Positions 1-16,120 of a DNA stretch of 64,000 bases are shown piece by piece. Each line of letters opens with the position of its first letter. The stretch's first letter is position 1. Origin of the DNA: Prunus persica (Eukaryota > Streptophyta > Magnoliopsida > Rosales > Rosaceae); the NCBI RefSeq assembly GCF_000346465.2, contig NC_034009.1:25651983-25715982 (forward strand), read 5' to 3'. The notes under the pieces are model-generated. The model was given only the letters and a program-made list of their open reading frames with translations, ran no database searches and was not told the DNA's origin. A program made the position numbers and the translations under genes.

Positions 1-2087
1 CCCTTTCAATAGCTAGGAACACCGTTCAGGAGTGGCCAAGGGCGGGTTCTGATGATCTTGGGGTATGGCCTCAACCCCAAACCCCAAGAGGATCAGTTAA
101 ACCCCTTCCGAATTCGAACCCAGAACAACCCGGGAGAGAATTTGAGTTTAAGAAGGATAAGCTTGCTTTTTTCGATAAAGAATGCTCGAGAATTGCTGAT
201 CATATATACTTAGGAAGTGATGCGGTGGCTAAGAACCGTGAGGTTTTGAGGAAGAACGGAATCACCCATGTGCTCAACTGTGTTGGGTTTGTTTCTCCCG
301 AGTATTTCAAGAATGATCTTGTGTACAAGACACTTTGGTTGAAAGATAGCCCGTCGGAGGACATTACAAGTATACTCTATGATGTGTTTGATTATTTTGA
401 AGATGTTCGAAAACAAGGCGGGCGAGTTCTTGTGCATTGTTGTCAGGGAGTGTCTCGGTCAACTTCTCTGGTCATTGCATACCTCATGTGGAGAGAGGGC
501 CAGAGCTTTGAAGATGCATTTCAGTATGTGAAGGCCGCTCGAGGGGTGACTAACCCGAATATGGGTTTTGCTTGTCAACTCCTGCAGTGCCAGAAGAGGG
601 TACATGCTGTGCCTGCAAGCCCAAATTCCATGTTAAGGATGTACCGGATGGCCCCGCATTCATCATATGATCCTCTTCATCTCGTGCCAAAGACGTTAGG
701 CCATCCAGGTGCACAAGGACTTGACTCTCGTGGAGCATTCGTTGTGCATGTTCCATCGGCTTTATATGTCTGGATTGGAAAGGATTGCAACACAATGATG
801 TCAGATAATGCAAGGGCAGCTGCCTTTCAGGTCATCCAGTATGAGAGGGCAAAGGGTCCGATTGTGGACATCAAGGAAGGTGAAGAACCTTTGGAATTTT
901 GGGACGCTCTTTCCAGTGGGGTCTTAGCAGAAGATCACAGCAAGACAGATGTGAAAAAGGTAGAAACTTTATCTTCTGGAGGCGATAAGGTTGCTGCATC
1001 TAGGTGTGTTCCGGTGGGTGAAAGGAAGGTTGTTGAATATGATTTGGATTTCGAAATTTTCCATAAGGCAATTGCAGGTGGGGTTGTCCCACCGTTTTCA
1101 GTATCTAATACTGAATCAGAAACTTGCCTTCCAGCCAGAGAAAATGGATGGGGTAGATTGCGGCAAAAGTTTGCTAGCGGCATTATGAAAGATTTGGTCA
1201 CGTCTTCTGAGCTGAATTGTAACACTAGCCCATCCAGTGATGAGTTGGATATGGTTGTGGAAACTCATAAAGAAGCAGAAGACCCTGTTTCCCTGATTGA
1301 GCCTTCATCACCATTATCAGCATCACGCCACTTTCGTAGCTCAGCTGATTCCTTTGAATGCTTTCCAAGTCGCAGCCCATGTAGGATACGAGATACTTTT
1401 AGAGAAGTAGAATGCTCTGTTCCTTTTACCGAGAAATTATCATTACCTACAACTCATTGTCGTTCACCGGATTCTTTTTCTTGTTTTCCTGACAGCAGTC
1501 CTAAGTTCAGCTCCAAATCCCCAACACTGTCCCCTTCAAACTCTGATTACTCTAGTTCATTTACCTTTTCACCATCATCTTCTAATTGGTCGGACTTGTC
1601 ATGTTTGTCTTCTCAACAGCCTTCACCTTCTGGCTTGGAATCTACGGATCCATCTTATATTAAGAATATTTCTTTGGCAGATAACTCAAGCTTACTTTTC
1701 AAAAAATCTCCTTCTTCACCTGAAGAGACATTTTCTGCTAATTTTACTTTGGAAGTGGCAAATTCATGTTTGCCATGTAAAGGGAATTCCCCCTCTCTTG
1801 CAGAGCGCAGAGGGAGTAATCCTCCACCTCGAATGTTGGTACCATCAGTGGATGAATCGCCTGAAGTTCCGAGGAATTTGGTACGATCATGGTCCTTCTC
1901 TTTACCTGACATGGGTGATGATGCGATGGACTCTGATTGCAACCAATCTGAAAATGAGAGCAACAGAGAAGAGCAAATGTTAGATGTGGACATTAGTAAC
2001 CCTGAAAAGGAATTGCAATGTGAAATGATCAGCCACACTGCACAAGTGATCAACCCAGTTTTGTACCGTAGGTCACAGCTTCCTTGA
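1..2087 (+). CDS. MKP1: MAP kinase phosphatase 1 (MKP1-like), 5' end outside window, C-terminus apparently truncated
   Basis: The protein is a dual-specificity Tyr/Ser/Thr phosphatase. Plant MKP1 dephosphorylates stress MAP kinases such as MPK3 and MPK6. The frame is open from the first bases, so the true start lies upstream; 694 codons are visible. The segment encoded at about 33-65 matches the conserved linker before the phosphatase domain. The catalytic signature HCCQGVSRS is present, with the nucleophilic Cys at 438-440. A gelsolin-like segment follows (IYVWIG-type core, here ALYVWIGKDC, near 752-790). A long Ser/Pro-rich tail contains the family motif SLAERRGS (about 1795-1818). The frame stops at 2085-2087 right after PVLYR. 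The expected second gelsolin-like end is missing, but a piece of it (VGHSFLDRMGLP) is readable one frame away at 2068-2103. The catalytic part looks functional. The product may be a shortened phosphatase, or the locus may be decaying. Family assignment is confident; the truncation rests on my recollection of the family's C-terminus. Confidence 0.9.
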   Translation, partial: LSIARNTVQEWPRAGSDDLGVWPQPQTPRGSVKPLPNSNPEQPGREFEFKKDKLAFFDKECSRIADHIYLGSDAVAKNREVLRKNGITHVLNCVGFVSPEYFKNDLVYKTLWLKDSPSEDITSILYDVFDYFEDVRKQGGRVLVHCCQGVSRSTSLVIAYLMWREGQSFEDAFQYVKAARGVTNPNMGFACQLLQCQKRVHAVPASPNSMLRMYRMAPHSSYDPLHLVPKTLGHPGAQGLDSRGAFVVHVPSALYVWIGKDCNTMMSDNARAAAFQVIQYERAKGPIVDIKEGEEPLEFWDALSSGVLAEDHSKTDVKKVETLSSGGDKVAASRCVPVGERKVVEYDLDFEIFHKAIAGGVVPPFSVSNTESETCLPARENGWGRLRQKFASGIMKDLVTSSELNCNTSPSSDELDMVVETHKEAEDPVSLIEPSSPLSASRHFRSSADSFECFPSRSPCRIRDTFREVECSVPFTEKLSLPTTHCRSPDSFSCFPDSSPKFSSKSPTLSPSNSDYSSSFTFSPSSSNWSDLSCLSSQQPSPSGLESTDPSYIKNISLADNSSLLFKKSPSSPEETFSANFTLEVANSCLPCKGNSPSLAERRGSNPPPRMLVPSVDESPEVPRNLVRSWSFSLPDMGDDAMDSDCNQSENESNREEQMLDVDISNPEKELQCEMISHTAQVINPVLYRRSQLP

Positions 2088-2463
2088 TCGCATGGGTTTG
2101 CCTATGAATGCCCCTGTACAGGTATTTTGCTTTGCCCATTTTTTCTTTGTTTGTTCTCTGTTTTTCATTATTATTAATTTATTATTGCTTAGTTACTTCG
2201 GAAATATCTAATCATTATATAATTAGTGCACATCCTTGAATTAGATTGATTCTATAACATGTTGCATAGCAAATAAATCAACTAAATCTAGCATCATATA
2301 AAAATCTCTACCAACATAACTGTTGTTTAATTCTTGTTTTCTAAGTTACAGTATAGTTTACAAGTTGTTTTTTCTTAGAAAATATGCCCAACCTCTAATA
2401 TAGGTATGCCAAAAATCTAATATAACCTCCCCAGAAGTTTCGCTTTGTAATTTCCTTTTCCGC

Positions 2464-2466
<3 letters not shown>

Positions 2467-2499
<33 letters not shown>
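2467..2499. repeat. Poly-A homopolymer
   Basis: An uninterrupted run of more than 30 A lies in the presumed 3' intron or UTR of the MKP1 locus. It may mark an old retroposed tail, but no target duplication was seen around it. Confidence 0.9.
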
Positions 2500-2503
<4 letters not shown>

Positions 2504-2984
2504 CATTAGTTGGTTTCTCTTTCTATTATTTGATGTTTGCTGCTAATCAATTTTCTTGGACCATGTTGATGATTATTTGTTGTTTTTAAACATACATGTT
2601 TGGTTTAAACATACATTTAAAATTGATATCCGGTATCTGCAGGCATGTTTAAAGCAGAAATTGGAAGGATTTGGGTTCATGATCTTCCAAGCTAATGAAG
2701 GAATGTGGGGATGAAACAGTTGCAGATTTTGCAAGGGGAGTTGGCATCCCGGCAGTGTAAAGTGTTTCATATCTGCTTGTGCGATGTTGTGGAGTGGTTA
2801 CAGAAAATATGTACAGAGAACAAATCAGCTTTGTGCTGATAGGAATTATTACTACATTTTTGTTTTCAAGGCAGATTAAATATTGTCACAATTGAAATAA
2901 GTGAATTAAGTATATTTGTTCCTCCTGTACAGCACCGAAGGTGTTGCCATTTAGGTTGAAATGAAAATCAAACTCATATTTTAA

Positions 2985-3055
2985 GATTGAAATTGAGAAA
3001 ATGGGTATTTTTATGATTGAAATTGAGAAAATGGGTATTTTTATGATTGAAATTG
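2985..3055. repeat. 30-bp tandem duplication (about 2.4 copies)
   Basis: A unit beginning GATTGAAATTGAGAAAATGG is repeated exactly at a 30-bp step (2985, 3015, partial at 3045). It is intergenic, just past MKP1. Confidence 0.9.
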
Positions 3056-3413
3056 TCCAAGGTTCATTCGTTGATGTACCTAGATGCAAGCTGAACCAGT
3101 TTTTCCGACTCTTTATTCTAATTTTAGAAGAAGCTTATTAATTAGCTCATTATAACTAGCCATTGGCAAGATTAGGGGCAAGCTTTGATGAAGTCGTCAA
3201 TTAAAAACAAAACCCATGACATGTGAGACAGAGAGAGAACCTTGATAAGCAACCAACGACCTCACATCGCATTACACACACCCCAAATAGTATTCTTTTA
3301 CAACCAGTCGTATTCTATTTCTTCTGTCAAAGTTCCCAAAACAATGGACTCCAGATGATCTAACTGAGAAACCCATAGGAGACATCTTACCCCAATGCTA
3401 CTAGGGATCTTCC

Positions 3414-6400
3414 TTACAGCCCACTTTGCGTTCTTAAACGAGCCACGATTGGACCCAATGCGCTACCTCTCAAGCCTCTATATGACCATGAGTTCCTTAC
3501 CAAGCCCTCATTTCTACTCCAACCATCCGACTGAGACAGCTCTGCCTTCTTGGCATTCAATGCCTGGCTGATTTCATCCCATGCGCTTACTTTTCCATTT
3601 TCTACAAATGTAAACAAGAATGCACTATACATGTAAACGAATCATATTCAAAAAAATTTATTAAACAGATTCTGAGCATGGAAATCCAATTAGTACCTTG
3701 TGGTGCAGCATGAATTTCCTTGTTATTGTTGAGTCTGGGACCTGATGCAGCATTTTGATCCCCAGTGACTGCTTTTGCTGTGTTCAGGTTGCCATGCTTG
3801 ACAATGCGGACATCAATAAGTGAAGAATAATCTACCTGCAAGGATCATTACCTGTCAGATGCTAGCAATCAAAGATATGAAGAAGTTGTTCACAGCCACT
3901 GCTAGGCAGAAAAAAGATGGTAGTACATAACTACAACAAGGGTCGCAGGATGCCAATATTGGCCATCAATATAACTAGATCATGCAAAAACCCCAAGCCT
4001 CAAAATGAAATTTGAAGAATTTAGTATTGGACCAAGGGATTGATATTTCATACACCAGCCGTGGAGTTTCAAATGTCGAGTGGGGGTTAACCGCTATGTG
4101 AACTTGCAAAAGCGAAGGTGGAAGAATATACATTGGATGGGAATGCAAATGGCAATTGCAAATCCACCTATCTGTGCAGTTGAGCCTACACCACTGGTGT
4201 ATGAAAATGTTAGCCCTAATCGAAGTTGAGAGAGATGGCTGAAACCATTTTGAAATTATTGCTACATTATAATAGTTCTTGAGAGACTGCACTAAAAGTA
4301 CCTCTAGAGAGCCATCTTCCCCGTAAAGGGAAGCATCTGGTAGTACATCAGATGCCTCGTCATCTGTCTCCTCAAAAACAATGGGATATCCTGGAACCTG
4401 TACTAGCATAATCTTATTTGATTGAGGGTCGTACCATGACACTTTTCCAACCTACAGGGACAAGTAAATCTTTTATGGTAAATTTTATATCCACAAAGAG
4501 TTAATAGACATTTAAGAGAAGAAAGACTCATACTCGGTATGAGGAAACTTCAGGGGTCCAGCATGCTGATAATTCAATCAAACGATATGCAATTTGATCA
4601 CCTTCCTGCAAGAAATTAAATGCGAAAGGATTGAATTACTTGATATGGAAAACATCTTACAGGGCTATCTGGCATTATATCAATTTATTCACTCCGAAAG
4701 TGGTCCAGAATATGAACTAAATGTTCAAAAGACATTCAAGAAATATTCAAGCAGCTAAAAGGTGTGATAGTACAAAGCCAACTGCCAATAAATTTATTTC
4801 TTTTATTGTTTCCTACAATGAGGGAAACCAATATCCATGAAAGCAAAATGAAAATTAGGAAAAAATAAACCTCAGGTAAAGTGGTACAGAGCTCAAGCTT
4901 ATTGAAGTCTATGGGATCATCTACAGGAATCTCTTTTTCACTACCCAATGCTTCAGGCGATTCTGGGTTCAGATCTTTGTAGTCACTTTTTCTTGAATGT
5001 GGTGTTTTCTCCATACCCCATTTTTGACCCCTCTTCTTGCTGGTTATTCCATTCCACTGAAAAGTTTCCTGAAGCATGCAGGACATACAATTACAAGTTT
5101 GGAACCAATAAATTCCAAAACCAAAACAGAGTGCAGCATGAAAATCATGGACCTCATTGGATTAAGTCATGGATGTTTAAAGAAGAAAAACATACCACTG
5201 GGGTTCTATTCTGCTGAATAGGATGATCTGCATCCACTGGAACAGGTACATACATCAGATAATTAGAGTCACAAGTATTTCTTAATCTAGCATATGAACT
5301 CATAAAATAAATTGCTAAACTCAAATGCCATAAGTAATTGAACTGTACATCGGAAGATTCCGATACATACACACCTTTTCCAAGGTTTTCAAACCGAATG
5401 TACCCAGGCCTAATTACTACAGGAACAACGTCATCCTCTTTATCATTGTCTGTGCTTGGTTGCACATGTACTTCATTATTATCTGTTTTCGGTTGCTCAT
5501 CCCCTTCATCATTATCTGCGTTTGATTGTTCATCCTCTTCATTGTCTGTGTTTGGTTGTTGATGTTCTTCAGGACATCTCTGATTACTTTTGCCAGACGA
5601 TTGCTGATTATCTGGTTTGAGCAATTGCCTCTTATTGAGCTGGAAATTGGAACAGTACAGCCAAAATATTAGTTCAGGATCAAAAGTGGCCCTACTTGTG
5701 AAAAAACAGATATAGGTACTTCAGAAGACCTACTTAAGATGAAGAAAAATACTCCTCAAAAGGACATATAGGTACTTCAATATACCAACTTATGATGGCA
5801 ACCACAAAAATTTGTACATATGCAACATTCATTATGGACAGCTGAATATTTTTGTGATAGATTTCACTATTTTCAGTGATTATATACACATGTGCACGTG
5901 TGGATGCATATGTGTGAAAGAGGAATCTATATCTATTTATCATTAATAAACACCACATTACCTCCTCCTTCTCACCCTTCAATTTTTCCCTCAACCATTG
6001 CCTTTTGGCCTTTTTACGTCGAGCACTTCTACTAGGAAACTGATACACAAAAAGATAAAAGGATTTCACAAATCTAAACTTATAATTGATATCAGAGAAA
6101 CGTATGACAAAGATTCCTTTAACAACATCAGAATCTCCATGTAAATCAAGATATGCAAGCCGTGGCAATCATATATCTTCAGCCAAATTTCACTTCCTGA
6201 GGTAAAAATTCTCTGATAATTACAGATGCCAAAAACTATATTGTTGCAAATTAATACAGTAAGATGACAACAACACATACAATTCAGATAATGGTGGCAA
6301 CTAATACCTTTTTACTTCCACCAGGTGTATCAGATGAAACCACACCTTTTACTTCCTCCTCTTGAAGCTGACAGGACCTATAAAGCACAAATTAGGGAAA

Positions 6401-7672
6401 AGAATAAATGAGCAAAATGGAAAGCACTAGATGTTTACAGAAATTTGGCAACATAAAATTCCGATAGCACGAGATAGCATGTTTTAGTTCACCCAAACCT
6501 AGACTAAAGTGTAGGACTTAAGAAACATGCATAAATATTGCATGTCGTCATCATATAACAAGGCCAAAACGCTACCTCTTTCCATTGGACGTAGATTTAC
6601 TAGTTTTATTGGTTCTTTTATCAGTTTGAGGGGTGCTTAAATTATCCAGTTCATCCTCTCCAGCAAATGACTTGTCCTTCTTGGAACGACTCTTTCTGGG
6701 GAGGAGACGAGACTGATGCTTCTCTGCATGGACATCATTCTGAAGGTCTTCTGGAAAACTTGAACATTCTTCAGTCGTAGCAGATTCAATTCTCTTCCTC
6801 CTGAAAGATATAAATGTGGTCACATCACTTACCTAAGAAAACAATGTGTACATAACCACATTGCACACAAAGCTTCTATGTACTAAGCAAAAGATGCGTT
6901 GACCGCATGCAGTTGCAAAATCACCAGATAAATCAAGTAAAATATATACTTCGAGCTCTGAGGTTTGTTTGAAAGCTTCCTCTTCTTGGAACGTCTGCTT
7001 GTACCGGTCTCGGGTGCATCTTCTACAGTCAACGGATCTTCCAACTGGTAAGGTTCATCCTCTTCCGATTCACTTTCATATCCTCCGGTCTCCTTTTCAA
7101 ATTCCTCATTAGCCAGAAGCTTTATACCTGTATTCAGAGGCCGCCTCTCCACAATCTCTTCTATCTCAAGAGAGTCCGTCCCATCATCAACCAAGGCAAT
7201 TTCAGACAATGTGCCCCCTTTCCTTTTCACACTGTGTACAGAAAAAAAAAATTGAATATATGCACACCAAATAAAACCGCATACTTTGATAATAGAAGTG
7301 TAAACTGACCTGATAATATCTTTATCCCTGAAAATGGAGGTGGACTCAAAAGGCGGTAACACAAACCCATCCATCTGCGAGAAACCAAAAGCAGAAAACT
7401 TTTGAGTTGAAATTGCAAAAGGAATTTCTTTTTGTTTGAGAATTAGGTTAGGGAAAGGAGATGCTTACGGAGATGAGAAGCCCATCGGGGCAAGAAGCGT
7501 TGAGGTCGAAAGCGTGAAGGAGATGGGCGGCGAGGTCTGAGACGGTGCGGTGGTGAGGTTTTAGTAGAACCCAGCTTCGCTTGAGTCCCTCTGTCTTCTG
7601 TGACTTGCTCAGAATGTGGCGCTCCTTGAATGTGACGCGAAGCCTCACGCTCTCCATCATCGTCGTCATCAA
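3414..7672 (-). CDS. Coilin, Cajal-body scaffold protein
   Basis: Coilin organises nuclear Cajal bodies, where snRNPs and other RNPs mature. Thirteen exons join in frame with GT-AG borders: 7469-7672, 7310-7374, 7231-6950, 6800-6576, 6377-6308, 6039-5962, 5639-5375, 5236-5196, 5056-4871, 4605-4534, 4451-4302, 3835-3697 and 3601-3414. They give 654 aa; plant coilins are around 600. The N-terminal self-association domain (RLRVTFKERHIL, then KRSWVLLKP and DGFVLPPFEST) is well conserved. A middle part rich in Lys/Arg and acid residues includes YESESEEDEP and SRRSKKRK. Exon 7 carries an Asp/Asn/Glu repeat. The C-terminal Tudor-like half (GDQIAYRLIELS, VGKVSWYDPQS, YSSLIDVRIVKHG) and a basic tail follow. 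A second Met at 7657 is the likelier start by family length; the first Met was kept for the coordinates. No stop or frame break was seen, so the gene looks intact. It is divergent from the aminotransferase gene. Confidence 0.9.
5440..5570 (-). repeat. Acidic Asn/Asp/Glu codon repeat in coilin exon 7
   Basis: Four imperfect repeats encode the pattern Q-P/S-N/S/K-T/A-D-N-(D/E)n. On the minus strand they read like QPNTDNEEDE, QSNADNDEGDE, QPKTDNNEVHV and QPSTDNDKED. The period is about 30-33 bp. It keeps the reading frame. Confidence 0.8.
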
Positions 7673-9724
7673 AGCATGAGAGAAACTCAGAAACAGACGG
7701 TAAATGGATCCTCTAGCTTCTTAAACCCGCGGTGGGGTTTTCAGAGCTCTCTGCTAACAGGATCCTCTACCTGGACAGTTGTTCTGCCAGTGATACTGGG
7801 CCTGGGCCTGGGCCGCTGGTTCATACTGGGTTTATAGGTTTTTTATTTTATTAGGAGAAGTACTATTACTATAGTACCTTTTTTAAGGGAAAAACAAAAA
7901 ACAAAAAAACAAGTACTATAACTATAGGAATGGGTGGTTGTGAGACTTTGCTGAAGATGATTCCATTGCAATGTAGTATTGGAATTATTACATTTGTTTA
8001 CATGTTTATTATGCAAGTGATATTCTAAATTACTCTAAATTAATCTAATCAAGTGGGAAAGGAATTCGAATTTAGATATAATGAAGCAGTTTCACTGTCT
8101 TGACTAACTGGTCCAACCCGCATCTACTACTTATTTACATGATTTAGTTAAAAAATTGAGCAAATTTTGTAGCGGATAAGCTGGGGTTTCTTCGGACTTG
8201 GCAAATGAGATGATTTGCTACATGTTTGATATTCTACCATTTTATCAATTAAATGAGAATAATATGGTAAATTCATTTTTTTTTCATATTAAAAAAAATT
8301 AAAAATAAGAATAAAATCATATAATAGATCATACTTTTATGGAACATAACTATCCATATTATCTTTTCTTATTTCTAAAAATAAAATAAAAAAATAAAAC
8401 CAATTGGCATATGCGTGAGCATGAGCCATGGGGCTAGTAAAATTATAATGTCATTTGCAATTTGCCTAAGTGAAACACATGCTAAATTTGGCAACCAAAA
8501 AAAAAAATTTGGCTAAAAAAAGAAAACGAAAAAAATCAAGGAGAGAGAGAAAGATGAATGAATGAAGAAATATGAACCACTACATTGTGTTCAATATGAG
8601 TGATATTGAGAGTGACCATGGCGCAATGTGTCAAAAAGGAAGATGACCCCGAAAGGCCAAAGCCTCATTATCTACCAAAGACGCAGAGTTTAAAGCTGCA
8701 CCACATTTCTTGCACGAGCTTTATCTCCTTGGCTCAAAATGACGATAAAATGCCCAATAATCCATTTATATTTTTTCAGTGGCTCTGCTGCTGCCATTGC
8801 ATTTCCCGTAGTGCCACATAATGTTCTCCCTCTTTCTCTGATCACTCATATTTATGTGTCAGACTACACTAGTGAACTTGTGCTGCGTCCCCTTTTCTTA
8901 GTTAGCAGAACAGAACATACCTGGCTTTTCCTTGACTGCCAAAGACTTCGCCGCCACCCCTTTTCTTAGAGAGACCAACCCAAGTTCACAGGTAAGAGGC
9001 TTCTGATTATTTTTCCTTATTTTTCTCTGTTATTTTGGACTTTATTGATATCTCTGTGTTAATCTTCTAAATGGGGTTGATGGGTTTTTTTTTTTGGTCG
9101 TTAACTTGAAGTTTGATTTGTTGGTGAAGATCTGTGATCGTTGTCTCATTGGCTCTTCTGTAATTTTTAACTCTTGGCCATTCTCATCGCTTCTTTTCTT
9201 GGTTTTGTCCACTTGGGATGTCGTTGTTTGGGTAATTCTGAAAAAAAGAAAAAAAAAGAAAAGAAATCTTGTGTTATATAATCTTTAGACTTGCGATTTG
9301 ATGTCTGTGATTGCGCTTGCTCTTATTGCTTTATTTCTTAAATATTAAATAGCTTTCACAAATTCAGGTGTGATTTTGCTTTGCGTTGCATTTAGTATTA
9401 TAATCAGAATGATTCTTCCCTCCAGTGAACTAGTTTATAATTAATATGCAGTGTTATTGTTTTGGCTAAATGAGTTCTCGCTTAGAAAAACATACTGAAT
9501 TTAGAAATAAATAATGAGTTCTGGGATTTAGGTTGGCTGATGAGTGGGTCGATATTCAAGTTCCCATCTCCACACCATATATTTTATTTTTTGAATTTTG
9601 AATATTGGCTTTCCTTCCCATTCTCATTAATTTTTCTAAAATCCTCAGGTTGTGTACATAAATTTGCTGCCTTGCCTTCTCCTTGTATTGGGTAAGACCT
9701 GTATAAGAAGGTAAAACTATCATC
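7673..9724. promoter_or_regulatory. Divergent upstream region of coilin (-) and aminotransferase (+), with a 5' UTR intron
   Basis: About 2 kb separates the two start codons. On the right, a leader exon probably ends at 8991 (CACAG/GTAAGA) and the intron probably ends at 9648 (CCTCAG/GT). The leader would then resume at 9649 and reach the ATG at 9725. These borders are inferred from splice consensus and a pyrimidine tract only. The rest is AT-rich with no gene seen. Confidence 0.5.
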
Positions 9725-13678
<3,954 letters not shown>

Positions 13679-15775
13679 AAATCCAGCAAAGCAAGTTTTC
13701 TCTTATATCCAGCTTTTGCAAAGCTGGTGAATGTATAATACTCTGCAAAACTCTCTTCTTTTATCTTAGGCTCCAAAATTACTTTCACCTCTTACATATT
13801 AAATGTCTATTTATAACTCTGCTCTCCAGCCTCTAATGTAAATTGCAGTAAATTGCAGAGGACTAAAAATTCCATCTTTTAAGCTAGAATGGGACCAATA
13901 GTGATGTGACACTTCATTGAAGCCTTTTACCCTACTCTTCATTTGGGTCCATTAGCTTTTGTCTTTCTTTTTCTATTCTCTTGCTTGGCTAGTAAATAAA
14001 TATAACTTCTTTATTTTTATTTTTTTTATCTCTCTAAATCCAAACCCATTGAGAATTTGGGACATTGCATTTTGGTTTCTTTATCTTTTGAGGTGAGCCT
14101 ACCAGCACAGTTGCCCTATCGCTTTGAGGAACACAACTTCTCTCTTTTCCTCCATCCAAAAAAAAAAAAAAAAAACTTTTATTTTTTCCATGGGAGTACT
14201 GTTTTGTATTTGTGTTAAAAGCATGGAGGAATGGGGACTCTGACATCTTAGGCTGATCTTGATTTGTCCATGAATTATATGTGACTTCAATCAAAAGTCT
14301 ATCAGCATCGAATATGGAACTAGGAAAGGTTGATTTTGGATGCGAAAGTAAGTACTTGTTTTTCTTTTTCTCTTATCTTCTTTTACTTTTCTTCTTTTTG
14401 ACAAAAACAAACAAGCTGATGCTCAGAAAATATTTCAATTTTCACGAAAATGGTTCCAAGTGTAGGTTGCTAAATTGCTCAAAATGGAGTCGAATAAGAA
14501 AAATCAAACATGTACTAGAGACTAATATAGTTGTACAGATTGAACCATTATGTCTAGTCACCCATCCAAAGTTCAAAAAAACCGTATGGAAGACTAGGTT
14601 AAATTCTAAGGCCACAAAGTCACAACCCAACCCTACTTTCGTATAAGGAGTCATTTTTTTTACTTAAGAAGTAGTGAGTCATTCTTTCTTATTTAAAAGT
14701 CAAAATTTAATGTATTTATACATAACTGAAATATAAAAAAATACCACAAAAATATGTACACATTATGTGTGTATGTTTTTTTTTTAATTATAACAAATTC
14801 TGATTTGTTTAAAATGAATTCAAGATTTTTTTATTTATAAAAACTCATATTTTTTATTGATATCTTTTTTTTAAAAAAAACAAGTTATATTAAGAGTAGG
14901 TGAATCAAATCTAGAACTTCGAATGTTTTACTATTATTTCCAATCAAAGAAATAAGATAAATTGGTAAGTGGCACGCAACTAAAGATAAAAACGGAAATA
15001 CCAAAAGGGCAGGCGTCTATAAAAAGAGGGGAATATTTGAGCAATGTTGGTGATCCCCAGACCCCAAATCTTGGCGCCAAATTCCAAGTCATTACCCTTT
15101 CTGCCCCTCACTCACCGTCGGAGCAGCGATCCTCTGCCCCCGGACCACCCTGCACTCTGCTGCTCAGGGAGACAAATAAGTGCATACCCCACCCTACCAC
15201 GCCTATCCCACGTGGACCCCACACTCATGTGAGCTGTGGGCCACCACCTCACCACTGCAGCAAGTCCGCGGACCGCGGTCAGCTATTTCCACGGGCACCC
15301 CTTCACCTATCCTCTCGTATTTATTTTCTCTTCCTCTCATTAATTTAATATAATATTTATTACTTTGCTTATGTCACGAGTTTCCTCGGGTTCTTCCTCT
15401 CTCTCTCTCTCTCTCTCCTCTCTGTGACTCTATCTCTGTTAGACTCTGTGACTGATTTGAGTGATTGGTATAAACAGAACATCGAAACATTACTCTTCCA
15501 CATTTAAAGCGCAACCTTTCTCTTCCCTCCCTTTTCTTTTTTTCTTTCACTGAAACACAAACCAAAAACCCAAAGCCTCTTTCCAGTTTTCATCTTCCTC
15601 CTTTTTCTCTTTTACCTGACTTTTCCACTGGTTTCATTTTATTCCCTCCTCTGTTTCTTCATCCCCTTTACGCATCAGAGAAAGAAAAATAAAAAGAACC
15701 CATCTTTATTTATTCGATCCTTTGTTCTCTCCTATAATTATCTCACTGGGTTCGCTTCAATTGGTCCACAAAGAA
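13679..15775. other. Intergenic; aminotransferase 3' UTR and CDK-inhibitor promoter and leader
   Basis: The left few hundred bases are probably the aminotransferase 3' UTR. From about 14.6 to 15.0 kb it is AT-rich. From 15.0 kb to the SMR ATG it becomes C-rich and then pyrimidine-rich, with a (CT)n run at about 15397-15416. This fits a long plant 5' leader. Short frames here have no recognisable similarity. Confidence 0.5.
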
Positions 15776-16120
15776 ATGGGCTTTTCTGGGAAGTCTCAGC
15801 CAGCTCCTGTGGACATAGGCTTGGATTCTGAAACTCAAAAATGGGTTATCGCCGGAATCCCATTACGGGCTCCGTTGAAGCCGCTGTACACAAACCCCGT
15901 AGAGACAGAACGGGATCACGGCGGCGATGACGTGGAGGAGTGTTCGACGACCCCGACGGGTGAAGAAGCCAGAATTCCGACGAGGCTGACGTGTCCACCT
16001 CCTCCGAGAAAGAGGAAAGCAGCTGCTTCGAAATGTAATTATGGCGCTGGTGTTAGGGAGTTCTTCACTCCTCCCGACTTAGAAACTGTGTTTATACGCC
16101 ATGTTGAAAGGGCCAATTGA
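15776..16120 (+). CDS. SIAMESE-related (SMR) cyclin-dependent kinase inhibitor, SMR6-like
   Basis: This is a 114-aa single-exon gene, the usual size for plant SIAMESE/SMR proteins. These bind cyclin-CDK complexes and promote exit from mitosis into endoreduplication, often under stress. Diagnostic features are the [11 protein letters not shown] block (58-68), CPPPPRKRK (73-81; a Pro stretch with a basic cluster likely to be the nuclear signal) and the C-terminal [11 protein letters not shown] motif (96-106), the family's cyclin/CDK-binding signature. The N-terminus MGFSGKSQ with [15 protein letters not shown] resembles the SMR6 subgroup, but the exact number is uncertain. The frame is open upstream to 15722; the ATG at 15776 was chosen because it matches the family start and has A at -3. 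It follows a long pyrimidine-rich leader. Confidence 0.88.
   Translation: MGFSGKSQPAPVDIGLDSETQKWVIAGIPLRAPLKPLYTNPVETERDHGGDDVEECSTTPTGEEARIPTRLTCPPPPRKRKAAASKCNYGAGVREFFTPPDLETVFIRHVERAN

Larger units (their letters stand above)
2088..3413. other. MKP1 3' flank and intergenic DNA before coilin
   Basis: A consensus donor follows CAG at 2119, and a possible acceptor lies before 2642. This suggests a spliced 3' end for MKP1, but the downstream exon does not encode the expected MKP1 ending. The stretch also holds a poly-A run (2467-2499) and a 30-bp tandem duplication (2985-3055). The right part should contain the coilin 3' UTR. No other gene is seen. Confidence 0.5.

Noticed and set aside
14281..14654. 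Overlapping 70-121 aa frames on both strands
   Set aside because: AT-rich intergenic DNA past the aminotransferase 3' UTR, no similarity, low-complexity Phe run.
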